A DNA stretch of 64,000 nt, from positions 223,631,409 to 223,695,408 of the forward strand of contig NC_084794.1 in NCBI RefSeq assembly GCF_963169125.1. The letters run 5' to 3'. This document shows, piece after piece, positions 1 through 11,913 of this stretch. Source of the stretch: Humulus lupulus (taxonomy: Eukaryota > Streptophyta > Magnoliopsida > Rosales > Cannabaceae). The translations under genes and the position numbers were made by a program. The notes under the pieces were generated by a model. That model was not told where the DNA came from. It ran no database searches and saw nothing but the letters and a program-made list of their open reading frames with translations. Within the stretch, counting starts at the first letter, position 1; every line of letters starts with the position of its first letter.

Positions 1-900
1 TAAATCACAACATAACATATATAGAAAGGAAAAAACAAAATCAAAAGACAAAACGTTAGCATGAAAAGAAGCCTTAAAGTTTCCAACCTAATCGGCTCGA
101 GTGCTGTATGAAATTGAGATCTCTACTGGGAAACTCCAAAAATGCATGGATCAGATCTGAAAACAACCACATTTCCCTTTTAATGGATTAAGAAAAGACA
201 CTATAGTAACAAAAATGAAAACTTTGTTTCAATGCGACAAATGATCGAACACAAAAAAAGGTGCAGAAATGCTAAGATGGACAATAGTTCAAAACCAGAA
301 ACATTGAAACAAAGTTGTGTCATGTAACTCTCATTTTCTCTCATAAAAAATAGTCTTAAGTTCTATAATAGATACAGAAAAAAGGAACAATACCTAATAA
401 ATGTGATGAATCTTACAAACTCAGTACGCATCAATTGCCACTTCCAAGACAAGACAACAACCTTTCCCCTCTTTCTGCCCAATTTAAAACAGAGATGCAT
501 TAGGTAAACCCACCAAGAAAACCAATGAAATAAAAAACTTTATAAGCAGAAAAATAAAAAGATGATCTATCTATATATATATATATTTCAGCGAAATGGC
601 CTCAAGAAATGTTCTTGATCTGATGATATTCAACACAGCAGCAACTATATATGTATATATATAGCAGGAGAGGAAAACGAACAGCAGGAGAGGAAAGAGA
701 ATTGCTTGCTTGCTTCACATATATGTATATATGTGTATATATATGTATATATAATAGAACTTAACACTTACTAAGAGAACTTGAGAGACGGCAGACACAG
801 AGCCTCTGACTGGAATGGAAGAGATGAACTTTGAAGGTTGAAGAACAGAGAGAGAGGGAGAGTAGCCGTTCTGTTGTTCAGTGAGTGTGTGTGCCTCCGA
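1..900 (-). other. 5' leader/intron region of a host gene running off the left edge
   Basis: Read on the minus strand this stretch looks like the transcribed 5' end of an ordinary plant gene. A CT-rich leader (about 890-780) is followed by T-rich, intron-like sequence. At 417-474 there is an exon-like block bounded by an AG acceptor (ctgccc on the plus strand) and a GT donor (cttac on the plus strand). A possible ATG at 431-429 opens only a few codons, and splicing it to the next plausible acceptor gives a stop. So either these are untranslated exons or the start lies further left. Two TA microsatellites (573-590 and 719-752) sit in the intron-like part. The product cannot be named because no coding region is in view. 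Confidence 0.4.
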
Positions 901-904
901 AAAA

Positions 905-1130
905 TGAAATGAAATTTAGGAGGGTTAGGGTTAGGGTTAGGGATACACGGTTAGGTTGGGCTGGGTTGGCCCAAAGAGGTTGAAGCCCGTGGCCCGAGCC
1001 GTACATGCTCGGCCTGTTCCCATGTGTACCGATTGGGCTTCGACCTGGTAAGAATCGGCCCATTTCGGCCCAATTCGTTGTGGGTTGGGTTGGGTTGTCG
1101 GCCCACTACCATTTATGTGCAGCCCTATGC
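905..1130 (-). promoter_or_regulatory. Plant promoter with telo-box-like repeat and site II (TGGGCC) motifs
   Basis: Immediately upstream (on the minus strand) of the CT-rich leader there is a telomere-like run of about three TTAGGG units (922-942) and at least four GGCCCA/TGGGCC motifs (968-973, 1057-1062, 1067-1072, 1099-1104). Telo-boxes combined with site II elements are known from promoters of plant genes for ribosomal, mitochondrial and cell-cycle proteins. The combination is seen directly; that it drives the minus-strand gene is inference. The repeat is TTAGGG, not the usual plant TTTAGGG. Confidence 0.5.
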
Positions 1131-1529
1131 CATGGTGTTTATAAATATATTTTCTTAAGCTGAAATGTTCGACATATGTGTACTTTGTTTTTCTTCATAC
1201 TTTATTTTCAAAATTTCTTCACTTACTTTCAATAAATTAATGTTAAACGATAACTGGATTTTTCTACAATTTTTCTTATATTGATTATTTTGTTCATGTA
1301 TGTTTAATATTTATGTTAGGAAACATACAAAAACATATATATTGTTAGAAGTATTTTTTGTGTGGCAATTGTTAGAAATATTATAATATAATAATAAATA
1401 ATAACATACAAATAAAAAAAATAAAAAAAATATGTAAATTGTTGATGTAGTTGTGGATTAGAAGGAACTAAAAGACTACACAGTTTCTTCAATTATATTT
1501 ATTCACACTATGATGCAAAAAGATAAAGA
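1131..1529. other. AT-rich sequence, nothing recognised
   Basis: AT-rich stretch with short A and T runs. I see no open frame, terminal repeat or RNA gene in it. Confidence 0.5.
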
Positions 1530-1800
1530 CAAAACTTGAAAAATAGCCAGTTTTGGCAACACTTAACCAAAATTAGCTACTAATATGATTTACTTTAAAA
1601 CTATCCCCCTTTTTTTTATCATCTTTCCCATAATACCTTCACTACCTTTTCTGAAAAACAGATCCCATAACATCAAGATATCGAATTAGTTTCCACAATC
1701 CAATTTTCAAAGTCATTGTGCAAGCTTCACTGGACTATTTTTCCTTCACCTGTGCCTCCGCCTCCATCATCGACACCGTGCCTCCTACTCCGTCATCAAC
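1530..1800 (+). mobile_element. Probable 5' terminal part of the MULE interrupted by copia J
   Basis: The stretch carries a pattern typical of plant MULE ends (a run reading like 'aaatagcca-gttttgg', then a C/T-rich leader). It ends exactly where copia J begins. The sequence just right of J (from 35291) continues in the same C-rich 'gtgcctccg' style, and MULE transposase codons follow from 36213. I infer that 1530-1800 and 35291-42780 were one element before J inserted. The exact terminus and its 9-bp duplication were not found. Confidence 0.4.
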
Positions 1801-3059
1801 TGTTAGAGATAATATTATTGTTCTAACAGAAATAGGAAAAACAAATACAACTCTGAAAAAAATACAATTAACAAGATGATTGATTAAATAAAGCTACAAC
1901 TCTATTGATAAAATACAAGTAAATATAGAAATATATTGATGAGGAGAAAGATTGGAAATACAAATCTATGCTAAATAGACACAAATAAACTAAAAGAAGT
2001 AGAACAAAAGATGCAAATGGAAATTACAACTCTATAACAAAAGATACAAGCAAATATATAAAGAAGATGAAACAAGAGAAGTAGAAGAACTAAGATAAAA
2101 ACAAGAACAAAGAAGAAAGCACTCTATCACTCACACAACCAAAGTGAAGAGCATTGGGGATCACCAACTTGAACAAGGTTTACAACCTTTGTCTAAAATA
2201 TTATTTCCGCCTATCTCAAGCACTAAGGGAATTCTCACAAACAGAAATAGTTCTCTAGAATAAACAAGCCTCTTTGGTGTATTTCTAGCCAAGTACTCTA
2301 GTGGATAGAAATAGTATGTCATACAAGTAAGCATTAGGCTCCTATTTATAGAGTTTTGAGACACCCTTTGAATTTCAAATTCCACCAACCCCCTTGGTTG
2401 TTACCAATATTTAAATGGATGTTTATGGAATTAAAAAGGAGATTTAAGAGTTACTTGGGGTGTTAGAAACGTTCAAAAATTGAAACAAGAAAATTAGAAT
2501 TTGGTTGTCAGCATGCTTGGCTGCGACCAGGGTTATCAGTGGCCGCAGCCGCTGGATGTTGTCCCCCAGGTCTCGGCCAAGGATGTTAGTGGTTGCGACC
2601 ACTGATGTTTTTCAGCCTCCCAAATTTTCATAATTTTCCAAAACGCTCCAAACTCCTACCCACTTGATTTTGTAACCTCCATACACATAATAAGAGTTAA
2701 AATCACATCTTCAACAAGCATATCACTTATGACTTTGTGAAATTCAAACTCAAATGTGTAACATACAAATATGCACATTATTGGGTAATATTTGAGAGTT
2801 TACAAATTTGTAACTGTTTTTGTAACACTAAAATCTTATTTGGTAACTCCAAAATATGTTACATACTTGGATATACATACTATCCAAATTGTAACTCTCA
2901 TATGTTTTATGTTACAATGTGTGGCAAACACTTTGTCACATTATTTAATCTAAAACATTATATTATATATAAATAACATAATATTGCCTCACAAGATTAA
3001 ATAATTCACATTTTGTAATACTTATTTAATCAATCAAACATTATATTTAAAATATAACA
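1801..3059 (-). repeat. 3' LTR of copia J
   Basis: 1259-bp LTR beginning TGTTAGAG and ending ATATAACA on the plus strand. It is homologous to the split LTR at 20838-21050 plus 34349-35290. Compared with that copy it carries about 80 extra bases just before its right end. A GC-rich core (2510-2610) contains gtggccgcag-type palindromes, unlike the AT-rich rest. The adjacent purine tract on the minus strand marks it as the 3' LTR. Confidence 0.85.
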
Positions 3060-3072
3060 TTTCCCCCACTTG
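3060..3072 (-). other. Polypurine tract of copia J
   Basis: The minus strand reads AAGTGGGGGAAA directly before the TGTTATAT start of the 3' LTR, as expected for the plus-strand priming site of an LTR retrotransposon. Confidence 0.75.
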
Positions 3073-3689
3073 ATTAAATAATCACTCTCTTATAGAAGCC
3101 ATTGCATTGGTGCATAAAGTAAAGTATTTTTCAACTTGAACTTTACTATAGTGTAATTACCACAAAGTTTGTTGAAAATTTCATTGCACTAGGCATTGAG
3201 CCAACTTTCCTTTATAACAAATCAGTGACAATACACACACCTTTGTTATGTTCACTTGAGACCTCTATGTCTTGCTTTGCACCATTAATGGCGATGTGCA
3301 CTTTCCATTCATAGACGTTCTTGAGAATACTCCCAATTCTCATGAGGGGCGGCACCACCCCCAGGTTCATATAGGTAGAAGTCTTATTGTATTTTGTTAC
3401 CCTAAAATACTTGTCTTCTCAAGATTGAGTTCTATTAAAAGACCTCTTGATTTTAACCCTAAATTTGGTAACTCACAAGTACTCATATCTGAGATAGTAC
3501 TCTTTTGAGTACTACTAATATTCACTTGATCGACTTGTTATTACCTATTGAACTTAGCAGTAGTTAAGTAACTAGTGTTAAGATAGGTTACCATCAATCG
3601 TAAATCTCTTTAGGGAGTTTAAGTCTCATCCCTCAAGATGAGGCAGCCACTAAATCTCTTGTTAGTGGCTTAGTGAAAGGACCCATCAA

Positions 3690-3857
3690 GTTTTAACTTG
3701 TTCTCACATTGGATATTGGGATGACCCCTCTTTGAATCAATTCTCTTACATATCCGTGTCTAAGACTAATGTGTCTAGACTTCCCATTATACACTTCGTT
3801 GTATGCCCAAGCCAATGTTGCTTGGCTACCACAATGTATCGATACAATGGATACATT
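3690..3857 (-). pseudogene. C-terminal RNase H fragment of copia J
   Basis: Minus-strand codons match the end of a copia RNase H: the 'YNGKSRHI' region is recognisable around 3785-3810, in line with the better preserved relative at 43774-44049. The fragment stops at 3857 where element L inserted (TSD ACATT). The other half of the domain resumes at 16090. Not functional. Confidence 0.75.
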
Positions 3858-3949
3858 TGTTGTGAGAATTATGTACTACACAAGTATACGCAATCGTAAA
3901 CAAGTAATAAAGTGATAAATCAAGTATCGTCCCACGAAGACTGTTATTT
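3858..3949 (-). repeat. Remnant of the 3' LTR of element L
   Basis: About 92 bp closely match the first 92 bp (plus strand) of the LTR at 14766-16084. The match ends abruptly near 3949, where chromovirus-LTR-like sequence begins. The rest of this LTR was not recognised on the far side of that insertion. Confidence 0.8.
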
Positions 3950-4442
3950 GTTGATGTCACCTACACTCATTAGAAACATGTTAGGATAATTTGGAAAATG
4001 AAAGAAATTGTCTTAAATCTTGTATAAATTGATGTATTGGTAATACATGAAAATTCATATTTGAGTTTTGAAAGCATGGGTTTGAAATGAATTTGATGAT
4101 GAATATTGGTTGCTGATTTTGTGTATAAAGGGTATGAAACATGATGAAAATAATGATTTGCATGCATAAATATTTTTGCAAGTGCTATGATGATTTTATG
4201 AAATTAAAAGGGTATTTTAATTTACATTAAAATGATATTTTTACTCAAATAAATGCCTAGAGTTTTTTTTAATATTTTTAGAGAAAATATGAGTTTTAAT
4301 TCAAAGATGGTGATTTTTGAAGGTTTATTTTTGTTGCTGGAATTTTTGGTAAAATTACGAAGAATCTTTCAAGTAAAAGAAAGTTTGTGTGTTTGTTGAA
4401 ATAATATAACACCCTAAATTAGATATATATATATATATATAT

Positions 4443-4845
4443 GGGTGCACTCTTAATGGTTACTACTCATATGGATGGTTACTTTAATGTTAACAATTGG
4501 ATTAAGATCAATGATCCATATTTATAGTTGTTAATTAATATTTATAAAAGTAAATTTTGATTTTTTTCAAATTTTTTGAAAGATTACCTGATGAAAAACG
4601 TGTATTTGAAAATATAATATTGTAAGCTTTTCATTTTTCAAATGCATGTCAATTTCAAAATATAGCTATTGTTTCTCATTGGTTCGAAACACCATTAATT
4701 ATAGGAAAAAAAATTAATTAAATTCGAAATTAATGTAGAAAAAAATATTTACTTGTTGGTGACTTGTTATACCAAGTCACTATGTTGTCAAATCATCATA
4801 ATTGTTAGTACCCATCTATAGGTAGTAACCATTGAGAAATCTTCC
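4443..4845. mobile_element. Micron-like MITE set between TA microsatellites
   Basis: A 403-bp insert absent from the two related LTR copies. Its ends are imperfect inverted repeats sharing AATGGTTACTAC (left end near 4452-4467, right end near 4819-4834). It is flanked on both sides by (AT)n runs (4421-4442 and 4846-4860). No coding capacity. This resembles the microsatellite-associated 'Micron' class; membership is inference. Confidence 0.6.
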
Positions 4846-6779
4846 ATATATATATATATATTAAAATTATATTTTAAATATAACCTTGAATGTTCACATT
4901 TTAATGAGTATGATTTTCTTGATTTTAATTAAGAAAAATATTGAGATTAAATTCACTTATGATTTTTAAATAAATTAAATGGTGGCTGAAAGTTTAGTTT
5001 AATAAATTAAAAATAATTATTTGATTATCATATATGAATTTATATTACATAAAATTGAGTCTTAAATAATACAAGCAAAATATATTTTCTCACACCTAAA
5101 ATTATATTTTTTTTCTCTCACATCAATCTTGTAATTTTATTAATTTAAATAATGTGTTATTTTTCTAAGGGAAACATGATATTTACAAGTACTTTAGATA
5201 ATTTCAAGTTTTTGGTTAATTTCTACGAAAATTTAAAAATAATAAATGGAATTATTATATTTTTTAAAATGGCTAAATAAATTGTTTTTATGGAATAAAA
5301 ATAATGTCTTAAGAGGTTTAATCAACTTAGGGATTTAAAGGAAATAAGTAATGGTGAGAAATTATGACTTATAAATCCTTATTTTGAAAATGATAGAAAT
5401 AAGCGCGTAGAAATTATTGTTTTTAATGTCACTTTTTAACAACGTTCCCACGTATGCATGTCACATGCAAATGCACTTTTACGTTTAAATATATGTCTAA
5501 TATTCAACCCTATGAGTTCTTACTTGAAAACCATGCATGTATAATAGGTAAAAGTTGCATTATTCTTTTGGTAATTTTATATGTAAAATGTGCATGTTTG
5601 GAAAAAATGTGTAGATTTCACCATGTGTGCATGGCCCATGCACACATGGGGTATATGAGTTGGGCACAAGAAAGTCTTATGTGATGTTAAAGAATGCTAT
5701 TTGATTATGGTTATAAGCTCGTTGTGAAGTTTGTCAATTTTTGCTTTGCTCGGACCTGAGGTAAGGAAGTTAGATGTAATTTTGTTTATTTATGCTATGA
5801 ACGGTAAGATTGGTTTGTATGAAGATAAATGCTATGTATGATGATATACCTTGTGATGTGAAGTATGAAATGCTGTTGTTAATTGATATGGTGAAATTGG
5901 ATGAACCATGTATATCATTTTTGTGTTGATACTATTGGATTGCATGTATTTATGTAAGTTGTATGATATGTAAATGGTTGTTAGCGTGTTGAACGCGATA
6001 CAACAAATAGGTTACTAAGGATCTAAGATGTAACCTGAGTTACTAAGGATATAAAGACGTAACTCATAGGGCGGATTCGCCAAGGTTATTCAAGGACCAG
6101 AGCCTCATGTTTACCTCAAGATGTTACATGGACAAGATAGGGGGCCATGTTCACAAAGATATGATGATGATGATGTTTATGATGATGATGCTTGAATATG
6201 TTTATGATATATGATGCATGATAACGATGTATGATGATAACGTTAAGTGCAATGTATGACGATGTATGTATATGACGTTGTAGGAGTCTTACAATAAGAT
6301 TATGTTGTGTTGTGTTCTTCTTGTCTGTTATTTGTACTTCCTTACACTACAAGAAATATGATCTTTACCTACACTTTTGTTACCTACGCATATTTATTAG
6401 TAGGTGAATATATATTTTACCCACCAATATTTATGGACAAATAATATTGGTAGGTGATTGTTTGATAATTTCAAAATATTTAAGAAAATATGATTACCTA
6501 CCTATACTAATGGTAGGTAATATCCTTTATCTACAAATATTTTGGAGGGAAATATTTTAACAAATCCCGCTCAAATTTCCCTCTATATTTTTCATTTTTG
6601 TTTTTTGTTTTTTTAACTGAGATTAAGTGAATTAAAAATGTCTAATGTATAAAAATTGTGTAATATATATTTTCCACGTATAGATAATATATATTATTTT
6701 AACCTTATAACTTATTTTATTATGTTAAAATATTATTAATAAAAATTAAGAAAATGTTTTTTTTTTACATAAGTTTAGG

Positions 6780-7330
6780 GTTAAACTTAACCCAAATCCC
6801 CAGCCACCCTTTAATTTGTGTTGTCCTTCGTCTCTCTCTCTTGCCCTCCATTCTCTCAGTTCTCTCATTCTCTCTCTATGTCCGAGCATCACCTCTCTAA
6901 CCCTAATAAACCCCACGCCGCCCCTGTCTTCAAACCATGGCTGAGTAGACGATACCCAGGTGCCTTTGTATCATGTGCCTTCATCTCTGTTCTTGAACCC
7001 AGTCCCGAGACCTTGCATCTCCAATCTCTCAACTCATGTGTCTTCATCTCTATTCTTGAACCCAGTCCCTTCATCGACATTTGTTCTTGAACCCATATTA
7101 TTTTCCGTGCTTAAAGAAGAAGACCTTTTTCTCAGTTTTTGGACTGAGACACCCTCAACTTCAGATGCATTCTTCAACCCATATGTTTCGTCTCTATTCT
7201 TGATCTTGGATACGTTCTTCATTGATCTTTGAACTTGAACCCAGATGCCTCTTCTTCAATCTAGAATCTCAACTGCTGCCGTACATGTTCGAAGCCACCG
7301 CTTCTGTGAGTAAGCCACCACCATATGCCT
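6780..7330 (+). other. Leader-like, possibly captured segment inside the CACTA element
   Basis: Richer in C than its surroundings, with CT repeats like a plant 5' leader, then several short open stretches without a recognisable domain. A unit of about 66 bp beginning 'tcttcatctct' recurs (about 6978 and 7041), giving an internal tandem duplication with diverged copies. I cannot assign a source gene. Confidence 0.4.
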
Positions 7331-9819
7331 TCTTCATTGAGGTTGTTATTGTTTCTTTTTTTGGTCATAATTTATTTTCTGTTTATTGTATGTAATATGT
7401 GCAATTTGTAATATTTGTGTTTGGATTGCTTGGTTTAGAGGGTTATAGGTTTTCAGATTGTTTGGAGGCTTTGGATATTTCGGACTGGCTGGTGGAATTG
7501 AGGTTTCCAGAATGATTATTTTGAGGTATTTTTGTATGATCACAATGACTAAATCCCCAATATTCTGAAGGATTAATGATGTTCATTATTTTGAGGCATT
7601 TTTCTTTCAATGTTTGTGTACTGCCATGTTCTCTGGATTTGTGGTTATCAGATTGAATACTTTAAATATTTTTTTGATATTGATATTAAATTTCTGAGTT
7701 TTTTTTTTTGTCATATTTGTTGTATTCAGATTTATATTGGTTTGAGGCTTTAGGTACCCTACTTTTGATATTGGTATTATAGGGTACATTTGAGCTACTT
7801 TTATCTGCCTTAATTTTCTAGTATATTGTTGGCTATGTTGATCCTTGTTCTCTCAGTAAGCCATTTTTGATCTTGAGGCCCTCTGTTCTCTGTAAGTAAT
7901 TTTTTCTCTTTTTTATGTTTAGAATATGTGTAGTTAGTAATATTTGTTTTGGATTGAGGATTTTGGATTGCGTTGAGGCTATGAATTTTTCAGACCGGCT
8001 AGTGGATTAGCATTAAACACTCAATATAACAAATAACTCCATTGTTGCATACTCGTGTGTTATTAAGTTGGGTAGATTTGTTTTTCCTTTGTGATATTGA
8101 TGCCATGTCTAATGTTTCTAAGGTTTTAAGGATTTGTGATTTTTGGTTTGCTTAGCTATGTGGGTTTGATATTTGCGGATCACTTGGCTTGGTGACTTAG
8201 TGGTTTTGAGAGCTTTACATTGCTTGGCTTGGTGGCTAGGTTGCTTTGAGGTATATTCTATGACTGATGTTGATTAAATCTCCAATAATTTGAAGGGTTA
8301 ATGATGACTATATTCATTGTTCTGAATCTGATACTTTGTTGCTATATGTGTGTCTATTAGCAATGCTTTGCTGCTTGTGTCTTAGTATATTTTAGATTTG
8401 GTCTTTGATCTCTTTATGAGATTAAATTTTCAGTGTTTGAGTATTTTTGGATATGATCTATCTTTTCTTGCGTGTGTTCTTGATTTTTAAATTGATATGG
8501 GTTTTTTCAAGAACATATTACCTTAATGTCTCATGTTTTTAAGAACATATTATCAATGAACATGTTTTTAAGGGACTTCAAATGATTAACATATTATCAA
8601 TGAACATTTTTTTAAGGGACTTCAAATGATTTATATTCAGATTAGGGACTCTGCTTTCTGGTTTGTATTTTCTTCATTGTTGTCTTCATTTGGGCTTTGG
8701 ATACTTCTTGTATTTATGAATTATGAGCTTGGTTGTGTTTAGATGAAAAGCTTTAAATGTCACAGTTTGTGGCTCTAGAATGCCTTGTATATCTTCATTT
8801 TTATCTTGTTTGAAAGCAATAGTTATTAATATTGATAAGTTTTTATAATCTAGATATTTTGATGAGTTTTTATTATCTGTGTAATATTGCCTACTGTGAT
8901 GGTGAACATTTATCAATTCTTTGCATTTTGTGTGATTTTGAAATTAAAAGTTTGGATTCAATGAATCAATGGGTGATATATGTTAGTGAGAAATTAAATG
9001 TTTATTCCACTGTTATGTAGATTAATTGTTTCCTCTATAGGGAAATGCAAATCTACTCATCCAAAAGGGGTTCAGTTAGTTTCTAATGAGAGTAACTCAT
9101 TCATTACTATCTTACTCTTTTCTCATGCTTGCTTATGATGTATTGTTTCTAATGAGAGTAGCTCTATGATTATTTTTTTAGTTTTTTCTGTGGTTATTAA
9201 AATCTATTAAATGATTTATGTCAAATTATATTGTATGTTGTTGACTAATTGACTTGAATGAAATATGAGATTTTGAGTATGGGTGAAAAGTTGATTTTGG
9301 TGAGATTATTTGATTGTAACATCATAATCTTTATGCTTGCTGAATTTGACATAATTATGGATTTGTTTGAACTAACTTATATGCTTGCTATCTATATATG
9401 TAATTAAGAAACTAGTTTTTATGATTCTTTTGCATGTTTAAACTTTATTTATTGTTTTATTGAGATAAGGTTTGACAAATTTCTGTTTTAATGATTAGTG
9501 TGTTTCAGCTTTGAGTTGTGTAGGGTCTTTGGCTGTAGGGTCTAGTTCTGTGTCTATAATCTGATTTTTATAGTTTGTGGATTTTTGCCATTGTTACTTT
9601 GAATTTATTTTGCCTATGATGTTCAAGAATAAGTGTACTTATTCTATGTTGGTGATTATGAGACTTGATGTGCTCATATATTTGTTTTTAATATATGCTG
9701 GTATGTCAAGTGTCATAAATGCCCATAATAATAAGTCATATATAATCTGAAATCCTTATGATGATTAAATTGAGGATATTTTTTTATGTTGAAGTTAATT
9801 ATAGTCATTCCCACTATCG

Positions 9820-9909
9820 CCAACCCAAACCTCACCTCTCAAAGCCATCATCGACATTCTCAAAGTTCAGTTAGAGGAAGGAGGCTCTCGCGCAATAATT
9901 CCAAAGTGA
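9820..9909 (+). pseudogene. Possible captured exon end inside the CACTA element
   Basis: An open 29-codon stretch ending in TGA, containing 'PLKAIIDIL' and ending 'AIIPK', lies in otherwise T-rich, intron-like DNA shortly before the CACTA right end. The balanced base composition suggests a coding exon. The source is unknown and chance is possible. Confidence 0.25.
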
Positions 9910-10966
9910 AGAATATCAAGAAAAATGTAGTTAGAGAAAAGAGAATTGTATAGAATTGTAGATATTTTATTTTATGAAATGTAATTAGTGTAACACTCGA
10001 CATTTAATAAGCAATGAATATTTTATAATATATGTTTGTTTATTTTGTTATTCATGTTAAATAATTTATTTGAGGAATAATGACAAATATTTTTAAAATT
10101 AATTACTTTCATTTATTGTTTATATTAAATTAAATTTAAAGATATAATTAAAATTACCTACATATTAAACATTATCTTTACTCACAAATAAATAAGTGTA
10201 GGTAAAAATAGGTATACCAGCTCATGACATGTGGACCAATTATTTAGTGCTACGTAACCAATAAAAAGGGACAAGTAACCCAATCATTTAGTGCCACGTC
10301 ATGTGCCACGTGGAGTGCCACATCACTTGCCACGTATAATGCCACGTCAAACACTAGGTCAATGACATTGACTCATTTTTTGTGGGGTCCACACGTTTTT
10401 TACATACCAATATACTAATCGTAGGTAATAATACCTTTCTCAAATAACTATTACCTACCAATAGGTTATTGGTCAAAATTGGTAGGTAAAGGGATTTACC
10501 TACCAATGCACCATTTTTACCCACAAATAAAATTGGTAGGTAAAGGCTGAATTTCTTGTAGTGTTACTAGGCCTTTAGCTCACCCCCTTACTTTTCCTTC
10601 CAGGTAGCGAATAAGGTTTCTCGTTGGCATGCATGGTGATGTGGAGAGTTTCGACGTCAGGGTGTGTATGGCGTGGGGGTATCCTTTGGGCGAACAAACG
10701 ATCAGCTTAAAACACCAAATTTTAAAGGATGATGTTATGTTTTATTTTGATTTCCAAACTTGTTAGTGGGACTTGAACTATATTTATTTATAAAATGTTG
10801 CATGAGAACTTTTATTTTATTTTAAACTATTGGGCCCAACTTGCATGTTTTAGTAAGGTCCCATTGAAAATTTTCATATAATAAGTGATTTTCTTCTATA
10901 AGTTTATGAGCATGAAGATGTTTTACAAAGTATTAGTTTAGGGAATTTTTCAATACAACACATCAT

Positions 10967-11270
10967 TCAATCATATTATCACTGGCTAATCATTTTCAAC
11001 TTGATTCACACTAACACCCTAAAAAAAACTAAACAAAACAAAAAATAAATATAAACCTAACAAAACTTAAACAAACTAAGATATCTACAATGAGCAAAGC
11101 AATACAAATCAATTCCCTTCCCCCAAACCTAATCTAAACATTGTCCCCAATGTATAAATAAAAGAAAAGGAAAAAAAAATTCCTTGTAATCCAATGCATT
11201 GCCCCATTGTATTAACACTCATTTATGTCCTCCTCATTGTTTTATATCTCAAAACACATCAATGAGTGGT
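10967..11270 (-). other. 3' internal region of element L, upstream of its 3' LTR
   Basis: On the minus strand this contains the sequence around CATTGGGGACAATG (11139-11152), then a G-rich purine run (11111-11128). I recognise this arrangement from the stretch before the 3' LTR in Athila/Tat elements. No coding frame. The true LTR edge is not resolved; near 11090 is possible. Confidence 0.5.
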
Positions 11271-11494
11271 CAACGCCCATAATAAATTCCATATAAGACA
11301 ACTTGAAGGTTGTCATTGTGAATGCCCACAAGCTTGGCTAGATTTGGAATTGACGAGCTCCAATGTTCAACTTGACTTTCTTTTGAAAAATAAGCTTGAT
11401 GGATGCCAAGGAATGATGCTAATGGAGGTGGATATGGTGGTGGCCAATGAGGATCGTCATATGTGTACTCTTCCATTACCATTAGCTCACTATA

Positions 11495-11884
11495 TTAAGG
11501 ACCAAGTACTTGTTGCATGAAGGGTGATGGTGGATTTAGCCTTTCTTCACTACTTTGCTCAAACAATTTATCCACATCTTGGGTAGAGATAACATTCGAC
11601 ATTACTAATTTCTCTCCTTTTTCTTTGTTACTTTGGATTGAAGAGGGCTCCATTTGATGTTGAAGTTCTTCCATTGGTAGCTCCATCTCCTTACCACTCC
11701 CCAAATTGACCTCCTCACTTTGTGCTTTCCCCCTTGAATTTTCCAAATTCCTCAAGGATAAAGTTTGACTTTGAATTAAGGAGTCATTTTTAGTCATATA
11801 CTCCATCATCAATACCTCCAATGAACTTGATTGAGCCTCTTGGTGAGGTTTCTCTTCTATAATTACTTCTTGAAAATTATCCAA
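11495..11884 (-). pseudogene. Gag C-terminal part of element L
   Basis: A 129-codon minus-strand frame with 'SQTLSLRNLE' near its middle, the motif that follows the gag domain in Athila/Tat proteins, then a Glu/Gln-rich hydrophilic tail. It is separated from the upstream gag piece (14276-14660) by solo LTR B. A further frame downstream (11270-11482) holds a Pro-rich 'PHWPPPYPPP' stretch and may be its frameshifted continuation. No zinc knuckle seen. Confidence 0.6.
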
Positions 11885-11913
11885 AATTTCCTCATTTGGT
11901 CATTGAGTGCAAG

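Larger units (their letters stand above)
6345..10563 (+). mobile_element. Non-autonomous CACTA transposon
   Basis: A complete 4219-bp element: it starts CACTACAAGAAAT and ends with the inverse, ATTTCTTGTAGTG, with a perfect 3-bp duplication TTA (6342-6344 and 10564-10566). The related LTR copies show the unoccupied site at 57011-57013 and 59961-59963. Subterminal regions carry many copies of TAGGTAA/TTACCTA in both orientations. No TNP2-like transposase frame is present. Its inside has a pyrimidine-rich, leader-like segment and T-rich intron-like sequence, suggesting captured gene DNA. Confidence 0.92.
3950..10952 (+). repeat. Chromovirus LTR, copy 1, interrupted by a MITE and a CACTA element
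   Basis: From roughly 3985 onward the sequence aligns by eye with the LTR at 53518-57393 and the LTR at 58525-60345, including the 'gttagcgtg-ttgaacgcga' block (5980-6000), the 'gctcaccccctta' block (10579) and the 'gggcccaa' block (10831). Its own parts are about 3950-4442, 4846-6344 and 10567-10952. The 5' side is truncated and I found no duplication, so it may be a recombined remnant. No primer site follows it. Confidence 0.7.

Noticed and set aside
922..942. Possible internal telomere tract
   Set aside because: Only about three units, and of the non-plant type; better explained as a promoter telo-box-like motif.
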